Positions 1 to 5,879 of a stretch of DNA of 5,879 bases are shown here, in pieces. This DNA comes from Nitrospirales bacterium. GTDB taxonomy: Bacteria > Nitrospirota > Nitrospiria > Nitrospirales > UBA8639. The DNA lies in the NCBI GenBank assembly GCA_013817135.1, contig JACDDF010000170.1, positions 1 to 5,879 on the forward strand, read 5' to 3'. Position numbers and translations under genes: made by a program. Position 1 is the first letter of the stretch. Each line of letters opens with the position of its first letter. The notes beneath the pieces were generated by a model. It searched no databases. It was not told the DNA's origin and saw nothing but the letters and a program-made list of their open reading frames with translations.

Positions 1-165
1 GAACTCCTCAGACCATACCACCCGCACGGGCCGGCGAGAAGCCGTATAGCCGCCAGTTGCGCCCGCCCCATGCTCCGCGAAACGCCGACCAAGGTCATCC
101 GTCTGCCCCACATAGTCCGGTCCGTCCGAGCAGTGAAGCATATACGTAAAGAACGGCCGCGCCAC
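1..165 (-). CDS. GIY-YIG nuclease superfamily protein, C-terminus cut off by window edge
   Basis: Small single-domain GIY-YIG endonuclease of the YhbQ/UPF0213-like type. Fifty-five codons are visible, read on the minus strand from a GTG at 165-163; an in-frame TTG at 177-175 is the alternative start. Seen directly: TYMLHCSDG (residues 7-15) fills the GIY strand, YVG (18-20) is the YIG motif, QTDDLGRRFAEH (21-32) carries the conserved Arg and the following Glu-His, and GGYTASRRPVRVVWSEEF (38-55) is the block that normally follows in this family. Family members are about 80-100 residues, so roughly a third is missing off the left edge. The family is predicted to cleave DNA, but the physiological role of these stand-alone proteins is poorly known. 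It lies just downstream of a truncated avd start, separated by a short GC-rich repeat, and so may have been joined to the DGR remnant by recombination. Family assignment is firm; function is not. Confidence 0.82.
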   Translation of the reverse strand, partial: MARPFFTYMLHCSDGPDYVGQTDDLGRRFAEHGAGATGGYTASRRPVRVVWSEEF

Positions 166-179
166 CGTGATAACCAACC

Positions 180-287
180 CTACCCGCCTATCCCGAGTAG
201 GCGAAGCCGTAGCGAGGGAAGTAGGCTCAGGCAGCCGTAGCGAGGGAGCGCTGTCTTGTCCAACGGCAGATGTTCGTACCGCGCCAT
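180..287 (-). pseudogene. Truncated avd-like (four-helix-bundle, DGR accessory) gene remnant
   Basis: A minus-strand ATG at 287-285 is preceded by AGGAG at 300-296, eight bases upstream, which is a good ribosome binding site. It opens a 35-codon frame starting MARYEHLPLDKTAL. From memory of the family, MARYEHLPIYK-A-DL is the characteristic N-terminus of four-helix-bundle proteins of the Avd type, which bind the DGR reverse transcriptase and are about 115-130 residues long. Homology stops after about residue 14; the remaining codons are low-complexity (RYGCLSLLPSLRLRLLGIGG) and come entirely from the short direct repeats at 205-247. The frame ends at TAG, 182-180. The helical bundle is missing, so the product cannot be functional Avd. 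Position and strand, directly after a DUF1566 target gene and its hairpin, match the normal target-avd order of DGRs. The match is short, so confidence is moderate. Confidence 0.6.
190..250. repeat. Short GC-rich direct repeats at the avd/GIY-YIG junction
   Basis: The 15-mer AGCCGTAGCGAGGGA occurs exactly at 205-219 and 233-247 (28-bp offset). Each copy is preceded by a GTAGGC-containing stretch (GAGTAGGCGA and AAGTAGGCTC), so the unit is an imperfect tandem duplication. The repeat makes up almost all the DNA between the end of recognisable avd homology and the GIY-YIG start. It therefore marks where the avd gene was cut. Confidence 0.7.
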
Positions 288-322
288 CGTCTAGGCTCCT
301 CACGGCTTGAAAACCGAGGGAA

Positions 323-345
323 GCAGGGGGCTTTACGCCCCCTGC
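323..345. other. Perfect 9-bp GC-rich hairpin/cruciform downstream of the DUF1566 gene
   Basis: GCAGGGGGC (323-331) pairs perfectly with GCCCCCTGC (337-345) around a five-base loop. Read on the minus strand, the coding strand of the neighbours, the loop is GTAAA. The hairpin starts 44 bases after the DUF1566 stop codon and ends 35 bases before the avd-like ATG. In studied DGRs a GC-rich stem of about 7-10 bp with a small GRNA-type loop lies just past the variable region and helps target-site recognition. Position and shape fit that element; the loop here is five bases rather than four. No T-run follows on either strand, so an intrinsic terminator is less likely. Confidence 0.7.
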
Positions 346-389
346 ACCTCCAAGGTCAAAATTACCAAATAACTCGAATCATCTAATCA

Positions 390-812
390 TCAATGCAACG
401 TCTCATGCGTATTGCCGTCAAAGCTCTGGTCACCGCGAACACACCATGCGAGGCTGATGGCGTCGCCCTTATCGCTGATGCCCACAAAGCCATTCCGGAA
501 GGGCACGAACCACGCGAGGGTGGGAGAGTTCGCACCCGACGTCGCCGACCAATAGCCGGCCGACTGCACATTACTAAAGGGACCGTCGCCCGTTGCGCTA
601 TTGAGGTCCGTGGTCAGGAGCGGCAGCAGACTCGTGAGCTGCTCGATCAGCGGCAGGTGAAAGCCCTTCACGCCGCCGACCGTCCGAGTGGTACAATGAC
701 TGATGGCATTTTGCCAACTCCCTTGTGTGTTGGTGTCCGGCGAGCCGTCCCACACCAGCCCCGACACCTCCTTGGTTTGGGTGAGACCCGCGACCCTCCT
801 GGGTCGGCTCAC
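390..812 (-). CDS. DUF1566 (Lcl C-terminal) domain protein, probable DGR target, likely 5'-truncated
   Basis: The 140-residue product is almost entirely one DUF1566/Lcl C-terminal domain, a C-type-lectin-like ligand-binding fold. Visible family signatures are SGLVWDGSPDTNTQGSWQNA (residues 17-36) for the usual ETGLVWE-SP opening, SHC at 38-40, GFHLPLIEQLTSLL (50-63) for GWRLPT-QEL-SL, PFSNVQSAGYWSAT (78-91), AWFVPFRNG (100-108) and AWCVRG (122-127), ending SFDGNTHETLH. Homologues usually carry a signal peptide and extra N-terminal residues. Here the only start is a GTG at 812-810 with no convincing ribosome binding site or signal peptide. The frame stays open upstream to a TAA at 977-975 but has no ATG, GTG or TTG there, which suggests loss of the 5' part. 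Residues 92-121 look like a DGR variable region. If exported it would display that variable surface; as found, export is doubtful. Confidence 0.75.
   Translation of the reverse strand: MSRPRRVAGLTQTKEVSGLVWDGSPDTNTQGSWQNAISHCTTRTVGGVKGFHLPLIEQLTSLLPLLTTDLNSATGDGPFSNVQSAGYWSATSGANSPTLAWFVPFRNGFVGISDKGDAISLAWCVRGDQSFDGNTHETLH
432..539 (-). other. Putative DGR variable region (VR) at the 3' end of the DUF1566 gene
   Basis: Codons for residues 92-127, from just after YWSAT through AWCVRG. Between N95 and L121, 21 of 27 codons end in C or T. This is expected if AAC/AAT codons of a template repeat were diversified at their adenines into NNY codons. Framework codons A100, W101, V103 and V110 are GCG, TGG, GTG and GTG, with no adenine to mutate. 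The following TGGTGTGTTCGCGG block (W123 to G127) sits where the invariant 3' segment (IMH-like) would be. No template copy was found by eye in the window, so the call rests on composition and family knowledge. Confidence 0.5.
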
Positions 813-887
813 AGGTTGAGAACACGATGAGAATACATCCTTTTCTTTCCTTGGTTGAGGACCATAATAGAAGGCGTCAATAAAGAC

Positions 888-1083
888 AGTGGCTGGCTCG
901 GAAGACCCCGGGGACTGATCATGCCCATCCTCATTGGGATCGCCGGCGCCATGGTGGGCAGATTTTTCAGCACCTTACTTATGCGTTGGCGATATCTCCC
1001 GCTTCCTCCTGCGGAGCATACGCATCGCGATTGATGGGGCCTTAGTCCTGCTCTTTGGTTACCGTATTCTCAAAGGAGCCTAA
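888..1083 (+). pseudogene. Frameshifted GlsB/YeaQ/YmgE-family (transglycosylase-associated) membrane protein remnant
   Basis: Two reading frames together reconstruct the small hydrophobic GlsB/YeaQ/YmgE protein. The first, codons from 888, reads SGWLGRPRGLIMPILIGIAG then AMVGRFFSTLL, resembling the family's AGWLAG...GLI-DI-VGI-GA-VGG-L segment; it stops at TGA 1032-1034. The second frame, entered near 979-985, reads VGDISRFLLRSIRIA then IDGALVLLFGYRILKGA and ends at TAA 1081-1083. It matches the family's C-terminal helix (LWSI-IA-IGAV-LL-YR-LKG). The switch needs a single-base indel near 978-985. The N-terminus also looks shortened, with no credible start or ribosome binding site, and the usual spacing between GWL and GLIM is compressed. 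Intact members are about 80-90 residues with three membrane helices and unclear function. Called from recognised sequence style, not a search. Confidence 0.6.
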
Positions 1084-1130
1084 CGATTGTAACTCTGCAT
1101 GTAGTGCTCTCCTCTTTATGAATCTCCTGC

Positions 1131-1521
1131 CTCGGTCACAGGCAGCGTATATCTGGGATTTATTGCCACCGCCCTCATTCCCACGTGTTTCATCGGGAAT
1201 CCACCTAGTTTTCTTCTCGGATAGATCCCCACTAAATACTTGCGGGGATGACAGGAAAAGGTTGTCAGCATCGCCAGCTTATATCGAGAATCTGCATTGC
1301 CATTGGCGTCATTCCCGACAACTTGTATCGGGAATCCATCTTGGCTTTTTTCAGATGGATCCCCGCTAACCACTTGCGGGGATGACAGGATAAGGTTGCC
1401 AGCATCGTCAGCTTGTATCAGAAATCTTTATTCCCATCGCTGTCATTCCTGACATTTTGAATCGGGAATCCATCCTATCCTCATTTCAGGTGGATCCCCG
1501 CTGACGACTGGCGGGGATGAC
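1131..1521. repeat. Tandem array of ~134-bp hairpin repeats (three units plus leading partial)
   Basis: Three palindromic cores lie at 1174-1252, 1308-1386 and 1442-1521 (79, 79 and 80 bp), exactly 134 bp apart. They are separated by two 55-bp spacers (1253-1307, 1387-1441) that are about three-quarters identical; similar spacer sequence precedes the first core from about 1131. Each core has ends resembling GTCATTCC and GGGGATGAC. Inside the middle core there are nested stems: CCCGA/TCGGG, ATCCATCT/AGATGGAT, and CCCCGC/GCGGGG around a nine-base loop. The first core is the most decayed, starting CTCATT and having CCCCAC in the last stem. It belongs to the widespread class of dispersed GTCATTCCCG...CGGG-ATGAC bacterial repeats. 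No protein is supported here. Confidence 0.85.
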
Positions 1522-1782
1522 GAAAAGATGAAGATGGATTCATGCTTCATAATGCCGAGAAAATGAGGAATGATTGGTGCGGAGACTTCCAGACGATTTT
1601 GCTGATCTCTTGCTCTTCACGACTTTCTTATCAATGATCCTCGCAAGAATGTCATTCCTTTATTTACGGTGTGAAGTCTACTAAACTCTTAAGTAATACT
1701 TGTTACGTGGCATTCCTGGAAACAAAACTCCAGTTACTTACGAGGCGCCTTCGCCAGCTTGAAATAGGACAGTTCCCATTCC
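1522..1782. other. Leader region of the asmA-like gene, no gene recognised
   Basis: No supported coding frame, RNA gene or convincing promoter was found. Two small symmetrical elements are visible: AAGTA-A-TACTT at 1691-1701, and CTGGA/TCCAG (1716-1720 with 1729-1733) around an eight-base A-rich loop. Either could be chance. The asmA-like promoter should lie here or in the repeat array, but I could not pick out a -35/-10 pair with good spacing. Confidence 0.4.
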
Positions 1783-4700
1783 ATGACTCCCGAGACCCTC
1801 CACCAGGACATCCCTCCTTCTCCAAAGCCCCCACGATCAAGTAAAGCCTTAAAATGGTTCCTCTGGTTAGGCATGGGCATTCTGGCCCTTCTACTCTGTG
1901 CGGGTCTGTTGTTGACCTATTGGTTTCCTTCGGACATGGTCCGGCAAGAGCTGGAAGTTCGTCTCTCCGAGCTTCTTCAAGGTACGGTCAGGATCCAATT
2001 TCTCTCTTTTAACCTCCTTACGGGCCTGGAGGTCAGTCAATTGGAATTGAGCAAGCCAAGCCAGCCTCCATTCACACTCGAACAGCTGACATTGGATTAC
2101 AGCCTTCTAGGACTGCTGAAAGGCACCCTCACCATCAACGAAATTTCCATCGACCATGCCAACGTCTCACTCAATCTGCCGGAACTCATGAAGGCTCCCC
2201 AGGAACCACCGCCTCCCCCTCCATCTGAACCAACAACGCTGCCGACCCTTCCCGTCTCGATTAATCTTGAAACCTTCAAGATCATCGAGAGCAACATCCA
2301 GGTTATGGTGTCGCCGGACCTCGCCGTAAACCTCACCCAACTCAATCTCCAAAGTTCGGGAGGGATCTCGTCGGAGGATGCGCATCTCGCCGGCACGTTT
2401 GAGGTTGAGGAACTCGCCGTGGCCCTTCAAGGCCAACATATTCAACTGCCTTTGGTCGTGAAGTTCGACACAGCCATCCATCTTCCTTCAGAACACCTTG
2501 ACCTCAAGTACCTGACTATTGAATCGGATCCGGCGATTCGCCTCACGCTTTCAGGAACCCTCAACGATTTCCTGACAAAAAAAGGCGTAAATCTTTCCCT
2601 GGCCGATACGGATCTTGACCTCGGGAAGATAATGGCCATCGCCAAAGATTTTGTGCCGCCGGATTTTGCCACGACTTCGATTCACGGAAATCTTTCTCCC
2701 TCATTCACCCTCACCGGTTCGCTTTCCAACTCCGGATTTGAGGGGACCATTCATGCGGCATTGGACGGAAAAAATATCGAATTACATCTTCCAGACCACG
2801 CACTGACCGTGGGACCAACAGATCTGGCATTCACCGCCAAGGAACTTCAGATCAAAGAGAACCTCCCGTTGATGGGGAACGTCTCGGCGAAACTGTCTAC
2901 TCATGATCTGACCTTTCAAACGTATGGGCTACACAACTTTGATTTGAGGCTCCAGAGCGACTACCAGGCCTCGGGACCCTTTTCGGGAAACCTGAATGTC
3001 TCCGGCACCACGGCATTACCCGGCGAACTCCTTGGCACACCCTTCAATCTTCCTTTTGCCGTTACCCTCGAGACCAGTGGCAACCACCACACCCGTGACA
3101 TAGACTTAGAACATCTGAACGTCGACCTCAGCCCCTATGGCACCTTACAAATAAACGGCGGGATTCAGCCTCATGCTGCTCCGAAGGAAGGCATGAATGC
3201 CTCGCTTAAGGTTCGTCTGTCGCCAAAGATCAACGCATTACTCGCTCTCATCCCCAAGGACAGGCTTCAAGGACTCGTTCTCCAGAAAGGGTCCGAACCG
3301 GATACCTTTGTGCTGCACGCCACCGGAGAACTTCATCCGGATTTCCATCCCGAATGGGCAAAAGCGACTGCCGCACTCAAGCTGTCCTCGCTTCAAGCGC
3401 AATTGAAACCCTTCGGCGCAGAAGGCACCATGAACCAACTCACCTTCCTGCTTTCTTCCGGCTATCAGGAAATCAATGGTGCAATTCAGGGAACGGTGGG
3501 ATTTTCCTCAAATTTCTCTGACCTCCATGCCGCTGATACGGTGACAATCGGGACCAGCCATGTGATCCTGAAATCGAACTTTCAAGGCAATCTCTCACCG
3601 ACCTATCAGCCCACCAGCCTTCGATCAGAAGACCAGCTCCAACTCACGCTCGGCAACATGGCCTACCAGGATCCCTCCCAGACGGCCACCCTTCCGTCAA
3701 TCAGACTGTCATTAAAAACCAAGGAAGATGTGTTCAAACAAGATTATTTACTGGAGAACCTGCGACTGACCAGCGAAGGGATATTAGATATGGGGATAAA
3801 AGCCCGGTATAAGCAGGCGAACCAACAATTTGATATAGATCTGCAGCTGCCCCTTCTTCACGTGGGCAACCTTCTCCCGCATCTTTCGGGACCACTCATA
3901 AAGGGAATCGAGGAGATCAATCCAAAAGGACGGGTCAGCCTGGTTCTGCGAGCGGCGGGTAAGGTCCCCAAGGAAGATGATCTCAAGAAATTGACCCTTC
4001 CGTTGGGAGTCAATGGAAAACTCACGCTGCGGGATCTCGAGGGAGCCGTCGCAGGATATCGGGTTCAGGGGGGCAACGGCACCATGACCATGGCCTATTC
4101 GCCACGAGCCACCCCTCAAACCCAACTCACGACGGATGTCACACTCAACCGGATTCACTTGCCGGACACCCTCCCGATCAGGGAATTAGCCAACACCTCC
4201 CTGCATGTGAACATGGTGTCTCCCGATCTGAATGAAGTCCAGATTGACCCGATCCATGTGGCATCTAAGGGATTCGACCTTACCATCAAGAGTGCGGTGG
4301 TGGGCTTGCGTGAGCTGTTGTCCTCCACCTCGCATCGAGGCACTCAATTGGCGAAACTCTTTGCCCAACTGCACACCCGCCTGGCTCTGGATGTGGAAAC
4401 CTTTCAGGAAGCCTTACAGCCCTTGGGGATAAAGGGAAAGGGCAAAGCCCTGGTCACCCTGTCCATGCTCAAAAAAGAACAAGGGGGTCTGGATGCCTCC
4501 GTGGAGATCGGGTCTGAAACACTCTCCCTTACTCGTGATGGCACGGAACTGCATGACATGAACGGTGGGATACAACTCAGAAAATCATTGACCTGGAAAG
4601 CGGATGGACTCCCGTCTCCGCCAAAAAAGAAATTTCAGCCGTCAGACCGGATTGCCCAACTCAAATCGTTTTCCCGGAACGGACAGATCCTTACCATTGA

Positions 4701-5355
4701 TCGTCTTCAGGTCGGGCCATTCACAATTGAAAACTTCTCGACTAATTTGGCGTTTGAGCAACAGTCCCTCAAAATGCAAAACCTTGCGATGAATTTGTTG
4801 GGTGGAGGGATTGGGGGAAATATCATCATTGCTGCTGAGCATCCCATGCGTATTTCGGCGGAGTTTGAAGTGGCAAATCTCGATGCCAACCGACTCATCG
4901 AAACAGACTCCAAAATCAAAGGGGATAGCAACATTGCCGCAACGATTGGACTCACGACCATGTTGCAGGAAACCACGGGAGCCGTGGATTTAAGCCGATT
5001 GGAATGCACCCTGCACATTACGCACATCGGGAAAGAAGCGCTGGATCGCCTCCTCGTGTTCCTGGATCCGGAAGGAAGCAAACCGACCATCTCCAATGTT
5101 CGTGCGCAATTGAAATTCGCGAATCCCTCACGGGTGACGGTGGAAGTGGCCAGGGGCCAATTGAATCTGACGATCCACTTCCAGGGGAGCCTGATCCCTA
5201 CCTTTAGGCTGGAGCGCATCCCGATCGCCAAGATGAAAAACATCGAAAAACTCACCGCCGCCATTCCCAACTGGGAAGACCTGGCAAAGGTATTAGAATT
5301 AATCGGAGCTGAGACCTACTCCTTTACCCCTGAAGGGGAAGTGGTGCTTCAGTAA
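1783..5355 (+). CDS. AsmA/TamB-superfamily inner-membrane-anchored periplasmic protein, 1190 aa
   Basis: Probable AsmA-like protein of the bridge-type lipid-transfer superfamily (AsmA, TamB, YhdP, YicH). Members span the periplasm from the inner membrane and affect phospholipid supply and outer-membrane integrity. Seen: a short Pro/Ser-rich cytoplasmic tail (1-20), one membrane helix (about 25-47, after KALK), then PSDMVRQELEVRLSELLQGT with the following LSFNLLTGLEVSQLEL, the typical AsmA opening. A proline-rich linker with six consecutive prolines lies near 142-147. The rest is alternating beta-strand repeats of G-L-L-G type. The C-terminal part (about 960-1065) has the AsmA-type NGQILTIDRLQVGPF, LLGGGIGGNIII, VANLDANRLI and KGDSNIAATIGL. 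The ATG start has only a weak AGGA 13 bases upstream, but it places the helix correctly. The frame is intact and appears to be transcribed alone, flanked by repeat arrays. Family confidence is high; the transported substrate is unknown. Confidence 0.85.
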   Translation: MTPETLHQDIPPSPKPPRSSKALKWFLWLGMGILALLLCAGLLLTYWFPSDMVRQELEVRLSELLQGTVRIQFLSFNLLTGLEVSQLELSKPSQPPFTLEQLTLDYSLLGLLKGTLTINEISIDHANVSLNLPELMKAPQEPPPPPPSEPTTLPTLPVSINLETFKIIESNIQVMVSPDLAVNLTQLNLQSSGGISSEDAHLAGTFEVEELAVALQGQHIQLPLVVKFDTAIHLPSEHLDLKYLTIESDPAIRLTLSGTLNDFLTKKGVNLSLADTDLDLGKIMAIAKDFVPPDFATTSIHGNLSPSFTLTGSLSNSGFEGTIHAALDGKNIELHLPDHALTVGPTDLAFTAKELQIKENLPLMGNVSAKLSTHDLTFQTYGLHNFDLRLQSDYQASGPFSGNLNVSGTTALPGELLGTPFNLPFAVTLETSGNHHTRDIDLEHLNVDLSPYGTLQINGGIQPHAAPKEGMNASLKVRLSPKINALLALIPKDRLQGLVLQKGSEPDTFVLHATGELHPDFHPEWAKATAALKLSSLQAQLKPFGAEGTMNQLTFLLSSGYQEINGAIQGTVGFSSNFSDLHAADTVTIGTSHVILKSNFQGNLSPTYQPTSLRSEDQLQLTLGNMAYQDPSQTATLPSIRLSLKTKEDVFKQDYLLENLRLTSEGILDMGIKARYKQANQQFDIDLQLPLLHVGNLLPHLSGPLIKGIEEINPKGRVSLVLRAAGKVPKEDDLKKLTLPLGVNGKLTLRDLEGAVAGYRVQGGNGTMTMAYSPRATPQTQLTTDVTLNRIHLPDTLPIRELANTSLHVNMVSPDLNEVQIDPIHVASKGFDLTIKSAVVGLRELLSSTSHRGTQLAKLFAQLHTRLALDVETFQEALQPLGIKGKGKALVTLSMLKKEQGGLDASVEIGSETLSLTRDGTELHDMNGGIQLRKSLTWKADGLPSPPKKKFQPSDRIAQLKSFSRNGQILTIDRLQVGPFTIENFSTNLAFEQQSLKMQNLAMNLLGGGIGGNIIIAAEHPMRISAEFEVANLDANRLIETDSKIKGDSNIAATIGLTTMLQETTGAVDLSRLECTLHITHIGKEALDRLLVFLDPEGSKPTISNVRAQLKFANPSRVTVEVARGQLNLTIHFQGSLIPTFRLERIPIAKMKNIEKLTAAIPNWEDLAKVLELIGAETYSFTPEGEVVLQ

Positions 5356-5376
5356 GGAACAATCCTCCTTTCTATT

Positions 5377-5725
5377 GTCATGCTGAGCACCGCGAAACAT
5401 CTAGCTGAACTGTGGCCCGGTTGTGCTGGGCTCAGATCCTTCGTCCGACTCAGGATGACAAGATGGAGGGATGACAGTGGTTCAATTAGTCACCATTCAT
5501 TCGTATCGTTGTCATGCTGAGCAGCGCGAAGCATCTGGCTAAGCCGTTGCCTGGTTGAGCTGGGCTCAGATTCTTCGTTTCACTCAGGATGACAAGATGG
5601 AGGGAGGGATAGCCGATTGACGCCCATTCGAGCCTTGTTCCTTTTTGGTTGTCATGCTGAGCCCCGCGAAGCATCTAGCTAAGCGGTGGAGCTGGGCTCA
5701 GATTCTTCGCGTAACTCAGAATGAC
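5377..5725. repeat. Array of three GTCATGCTGAG...ATGAC hairpin repeats
   Basis: Units lie at 5377-5459 (83 bp), 5511-5593 (83 bp) and 5651-5725 (75 bp), with starts 134 and 140 bp apart. Each begins GTCATGCTGAGC and ends CTCAG[G/A]ATGAC, nearly perfect inverted ends. Inside, GCGAA[G/A]CATCT pairs with AGATTCTTCG (AGATCCTTCG in the first unit), so each unit can fold into one long imperfect hairpin. The third unit lacks about eight bases in the loop. The first two units are followed by the same AGATGGAGGGA. The first unit begins 22 bases after the asmA-like stop and could cap that transcript, but it has no T-run. This is a commonly seen dispersed bacterial repeat that yields spurious frames such as VILSETKNL. 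Confidence 0.85.
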
Positions 5726-5806
5726 AAAGCGGTGAAAATTCTCCATCCGCTATTGGGGATTTGATAAGATACAAAAGACCTTACCCTCATAAGGAGCTGA
5801 TTTGTC

Positions 5807-5879
5807 ATGTCCCATCTTCCAATGCCACCTGACAAGCTGATGCCCACGTTAGGAGTCGATCTGATGAAGCCGCTCATTC
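5807..5879 (+). CDS. Start of an unrecognised gene, truncated by right edge
   Basis: Twenty-four codons are visible (MSHLPMPPDKLMPTLGVDLM then KPLI) before the window ends. The ATG is supported by AAGGAG at 5791-5796, ten bases upstream, the best ribosome binding site in the window. A GATAAGAT stretch at 5763-5770 could be a -10 element, but no good -35 partner is visible. The frame is open and has no signal peptide or domain in what can be seen. I do not recognise the product. It is separated from the asmA-like gene by the hairpin array, so it is probably a separate transcription unit. Confidence 0.55.
   Translation, partial: MSHLPMPPDKLMPTLGVDLMKPLI

Noticed and set aside
323..345. Intrinsic terminator
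   Set aside because: The stem is strong, but no T-run follows on either strand; a DGR-type hairpin explains the position better.
791..806. Six-bp hairpin CGACCC/GGGTCG at the 5' end of the DUF1566 frame
   Set aside because: It is a short stem in GC-rich DNA within the coding frame, easily due to chance.
393..830. 145-residue plus-strand open frame
   Set aside because: It is antisense to the DUF1566 gene, whose product shows clear family motifs; this frame is Arg-rich with no recognisable domain.
1055..1369. 104-residue plus-strand open frame (and an 85-residue minus-strand frame at 1116-1373)
   Set aside because: Both run through the 134-bp hairpin repeats and translate the repeat itself; the plus-strand one also starts inside the YeaQ-like remnant.
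1131..1521. Possible CRISPR array
   Set aside because: Units are about 79-bp palindromic cores with similar 55-bp spacers, only three copies and no cas genes; CRISPR spacers would be unrelated to each other.
4707..5270. 187-residue minus-strand open frame inside the asmA-like gene
   Set aside because: It lies fully antisense within an intact AsmA-like coding sequence and has no recognisable motif or ribosome binding site.
5486..5674. 62-residue minus-strand open frame
   Set aside because: It is a translation of the GTCATGCTGAG repeat (VILSETKNL-type), a familiar source of spurious frames.

Overview
The window looks like chromosomal DNA of a diderm (Gram-negative) bacterium. The main evidence is a very large AsmA/TamB-superfamily envelope protein, which needs an outer membrane to make sense. 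The style of the DUF1566 protein and the dispersed repeats fits Nitrospira-like (Nitrospirota) genomes. That placement is recollection of style, not something the sequence proves.

Positions 1-812 (minus strand) read as an eroded accessory island. In transcription order, a DUF1566 (Lcl C-terminal, C-type-lectin-like) protein (812-390) ends in a segment with the composition of a diversity-generating retroelement (DGR) variable region. A perfect 9-bp GC-rich hairpin (323-345) follows, then the start of a four-helix-bundle/Avd gene (287-180). Avd homology lasts only about 14 codons before it runs into a short GC-rich repeat. A GIY-YIG nuclease gene (165-1) then leaves the window on the left. Target, hairpin, avd is the usual DGR order, but no template repeat or reverse transcriptase is visible, so I read this as a broken or relic DGR whose remaining parts are off-window or lost.

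Positions 813-1782 hold no intact gene. They contain a frameshifted remnant of a GlsB/YeaQ/YmgE small membrane protein (888-1083, plus strand), a three-unit tandem array of about 134-bp hairpin repeats (about 1131-1521), and about 260 bp of leader with no recognised element.

Positions 1783-5355 (plus strand) encode one intact 1190-residue AsmA-like protein with an N-terminal membrane anchor and a long periplasmic beta-rich body. It probably helps in lipid transport or outer-membrane homeostasis.

Positions 5356-5806 hold a second repeat array of three GTCATGCTGAG...ATGAC hairpin units, also spaced 134-140 bp. A good ribosome binding site then leads into a new, unrecognised plus-strand gene truncated by the right edge (5807-5879). 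The asmA-like gene is therefore bracketed by two unrelated hairpin-repeat arrays with nearly the same period. No tRNA, rRNA, CRISPR array or insertion sequence was seen.
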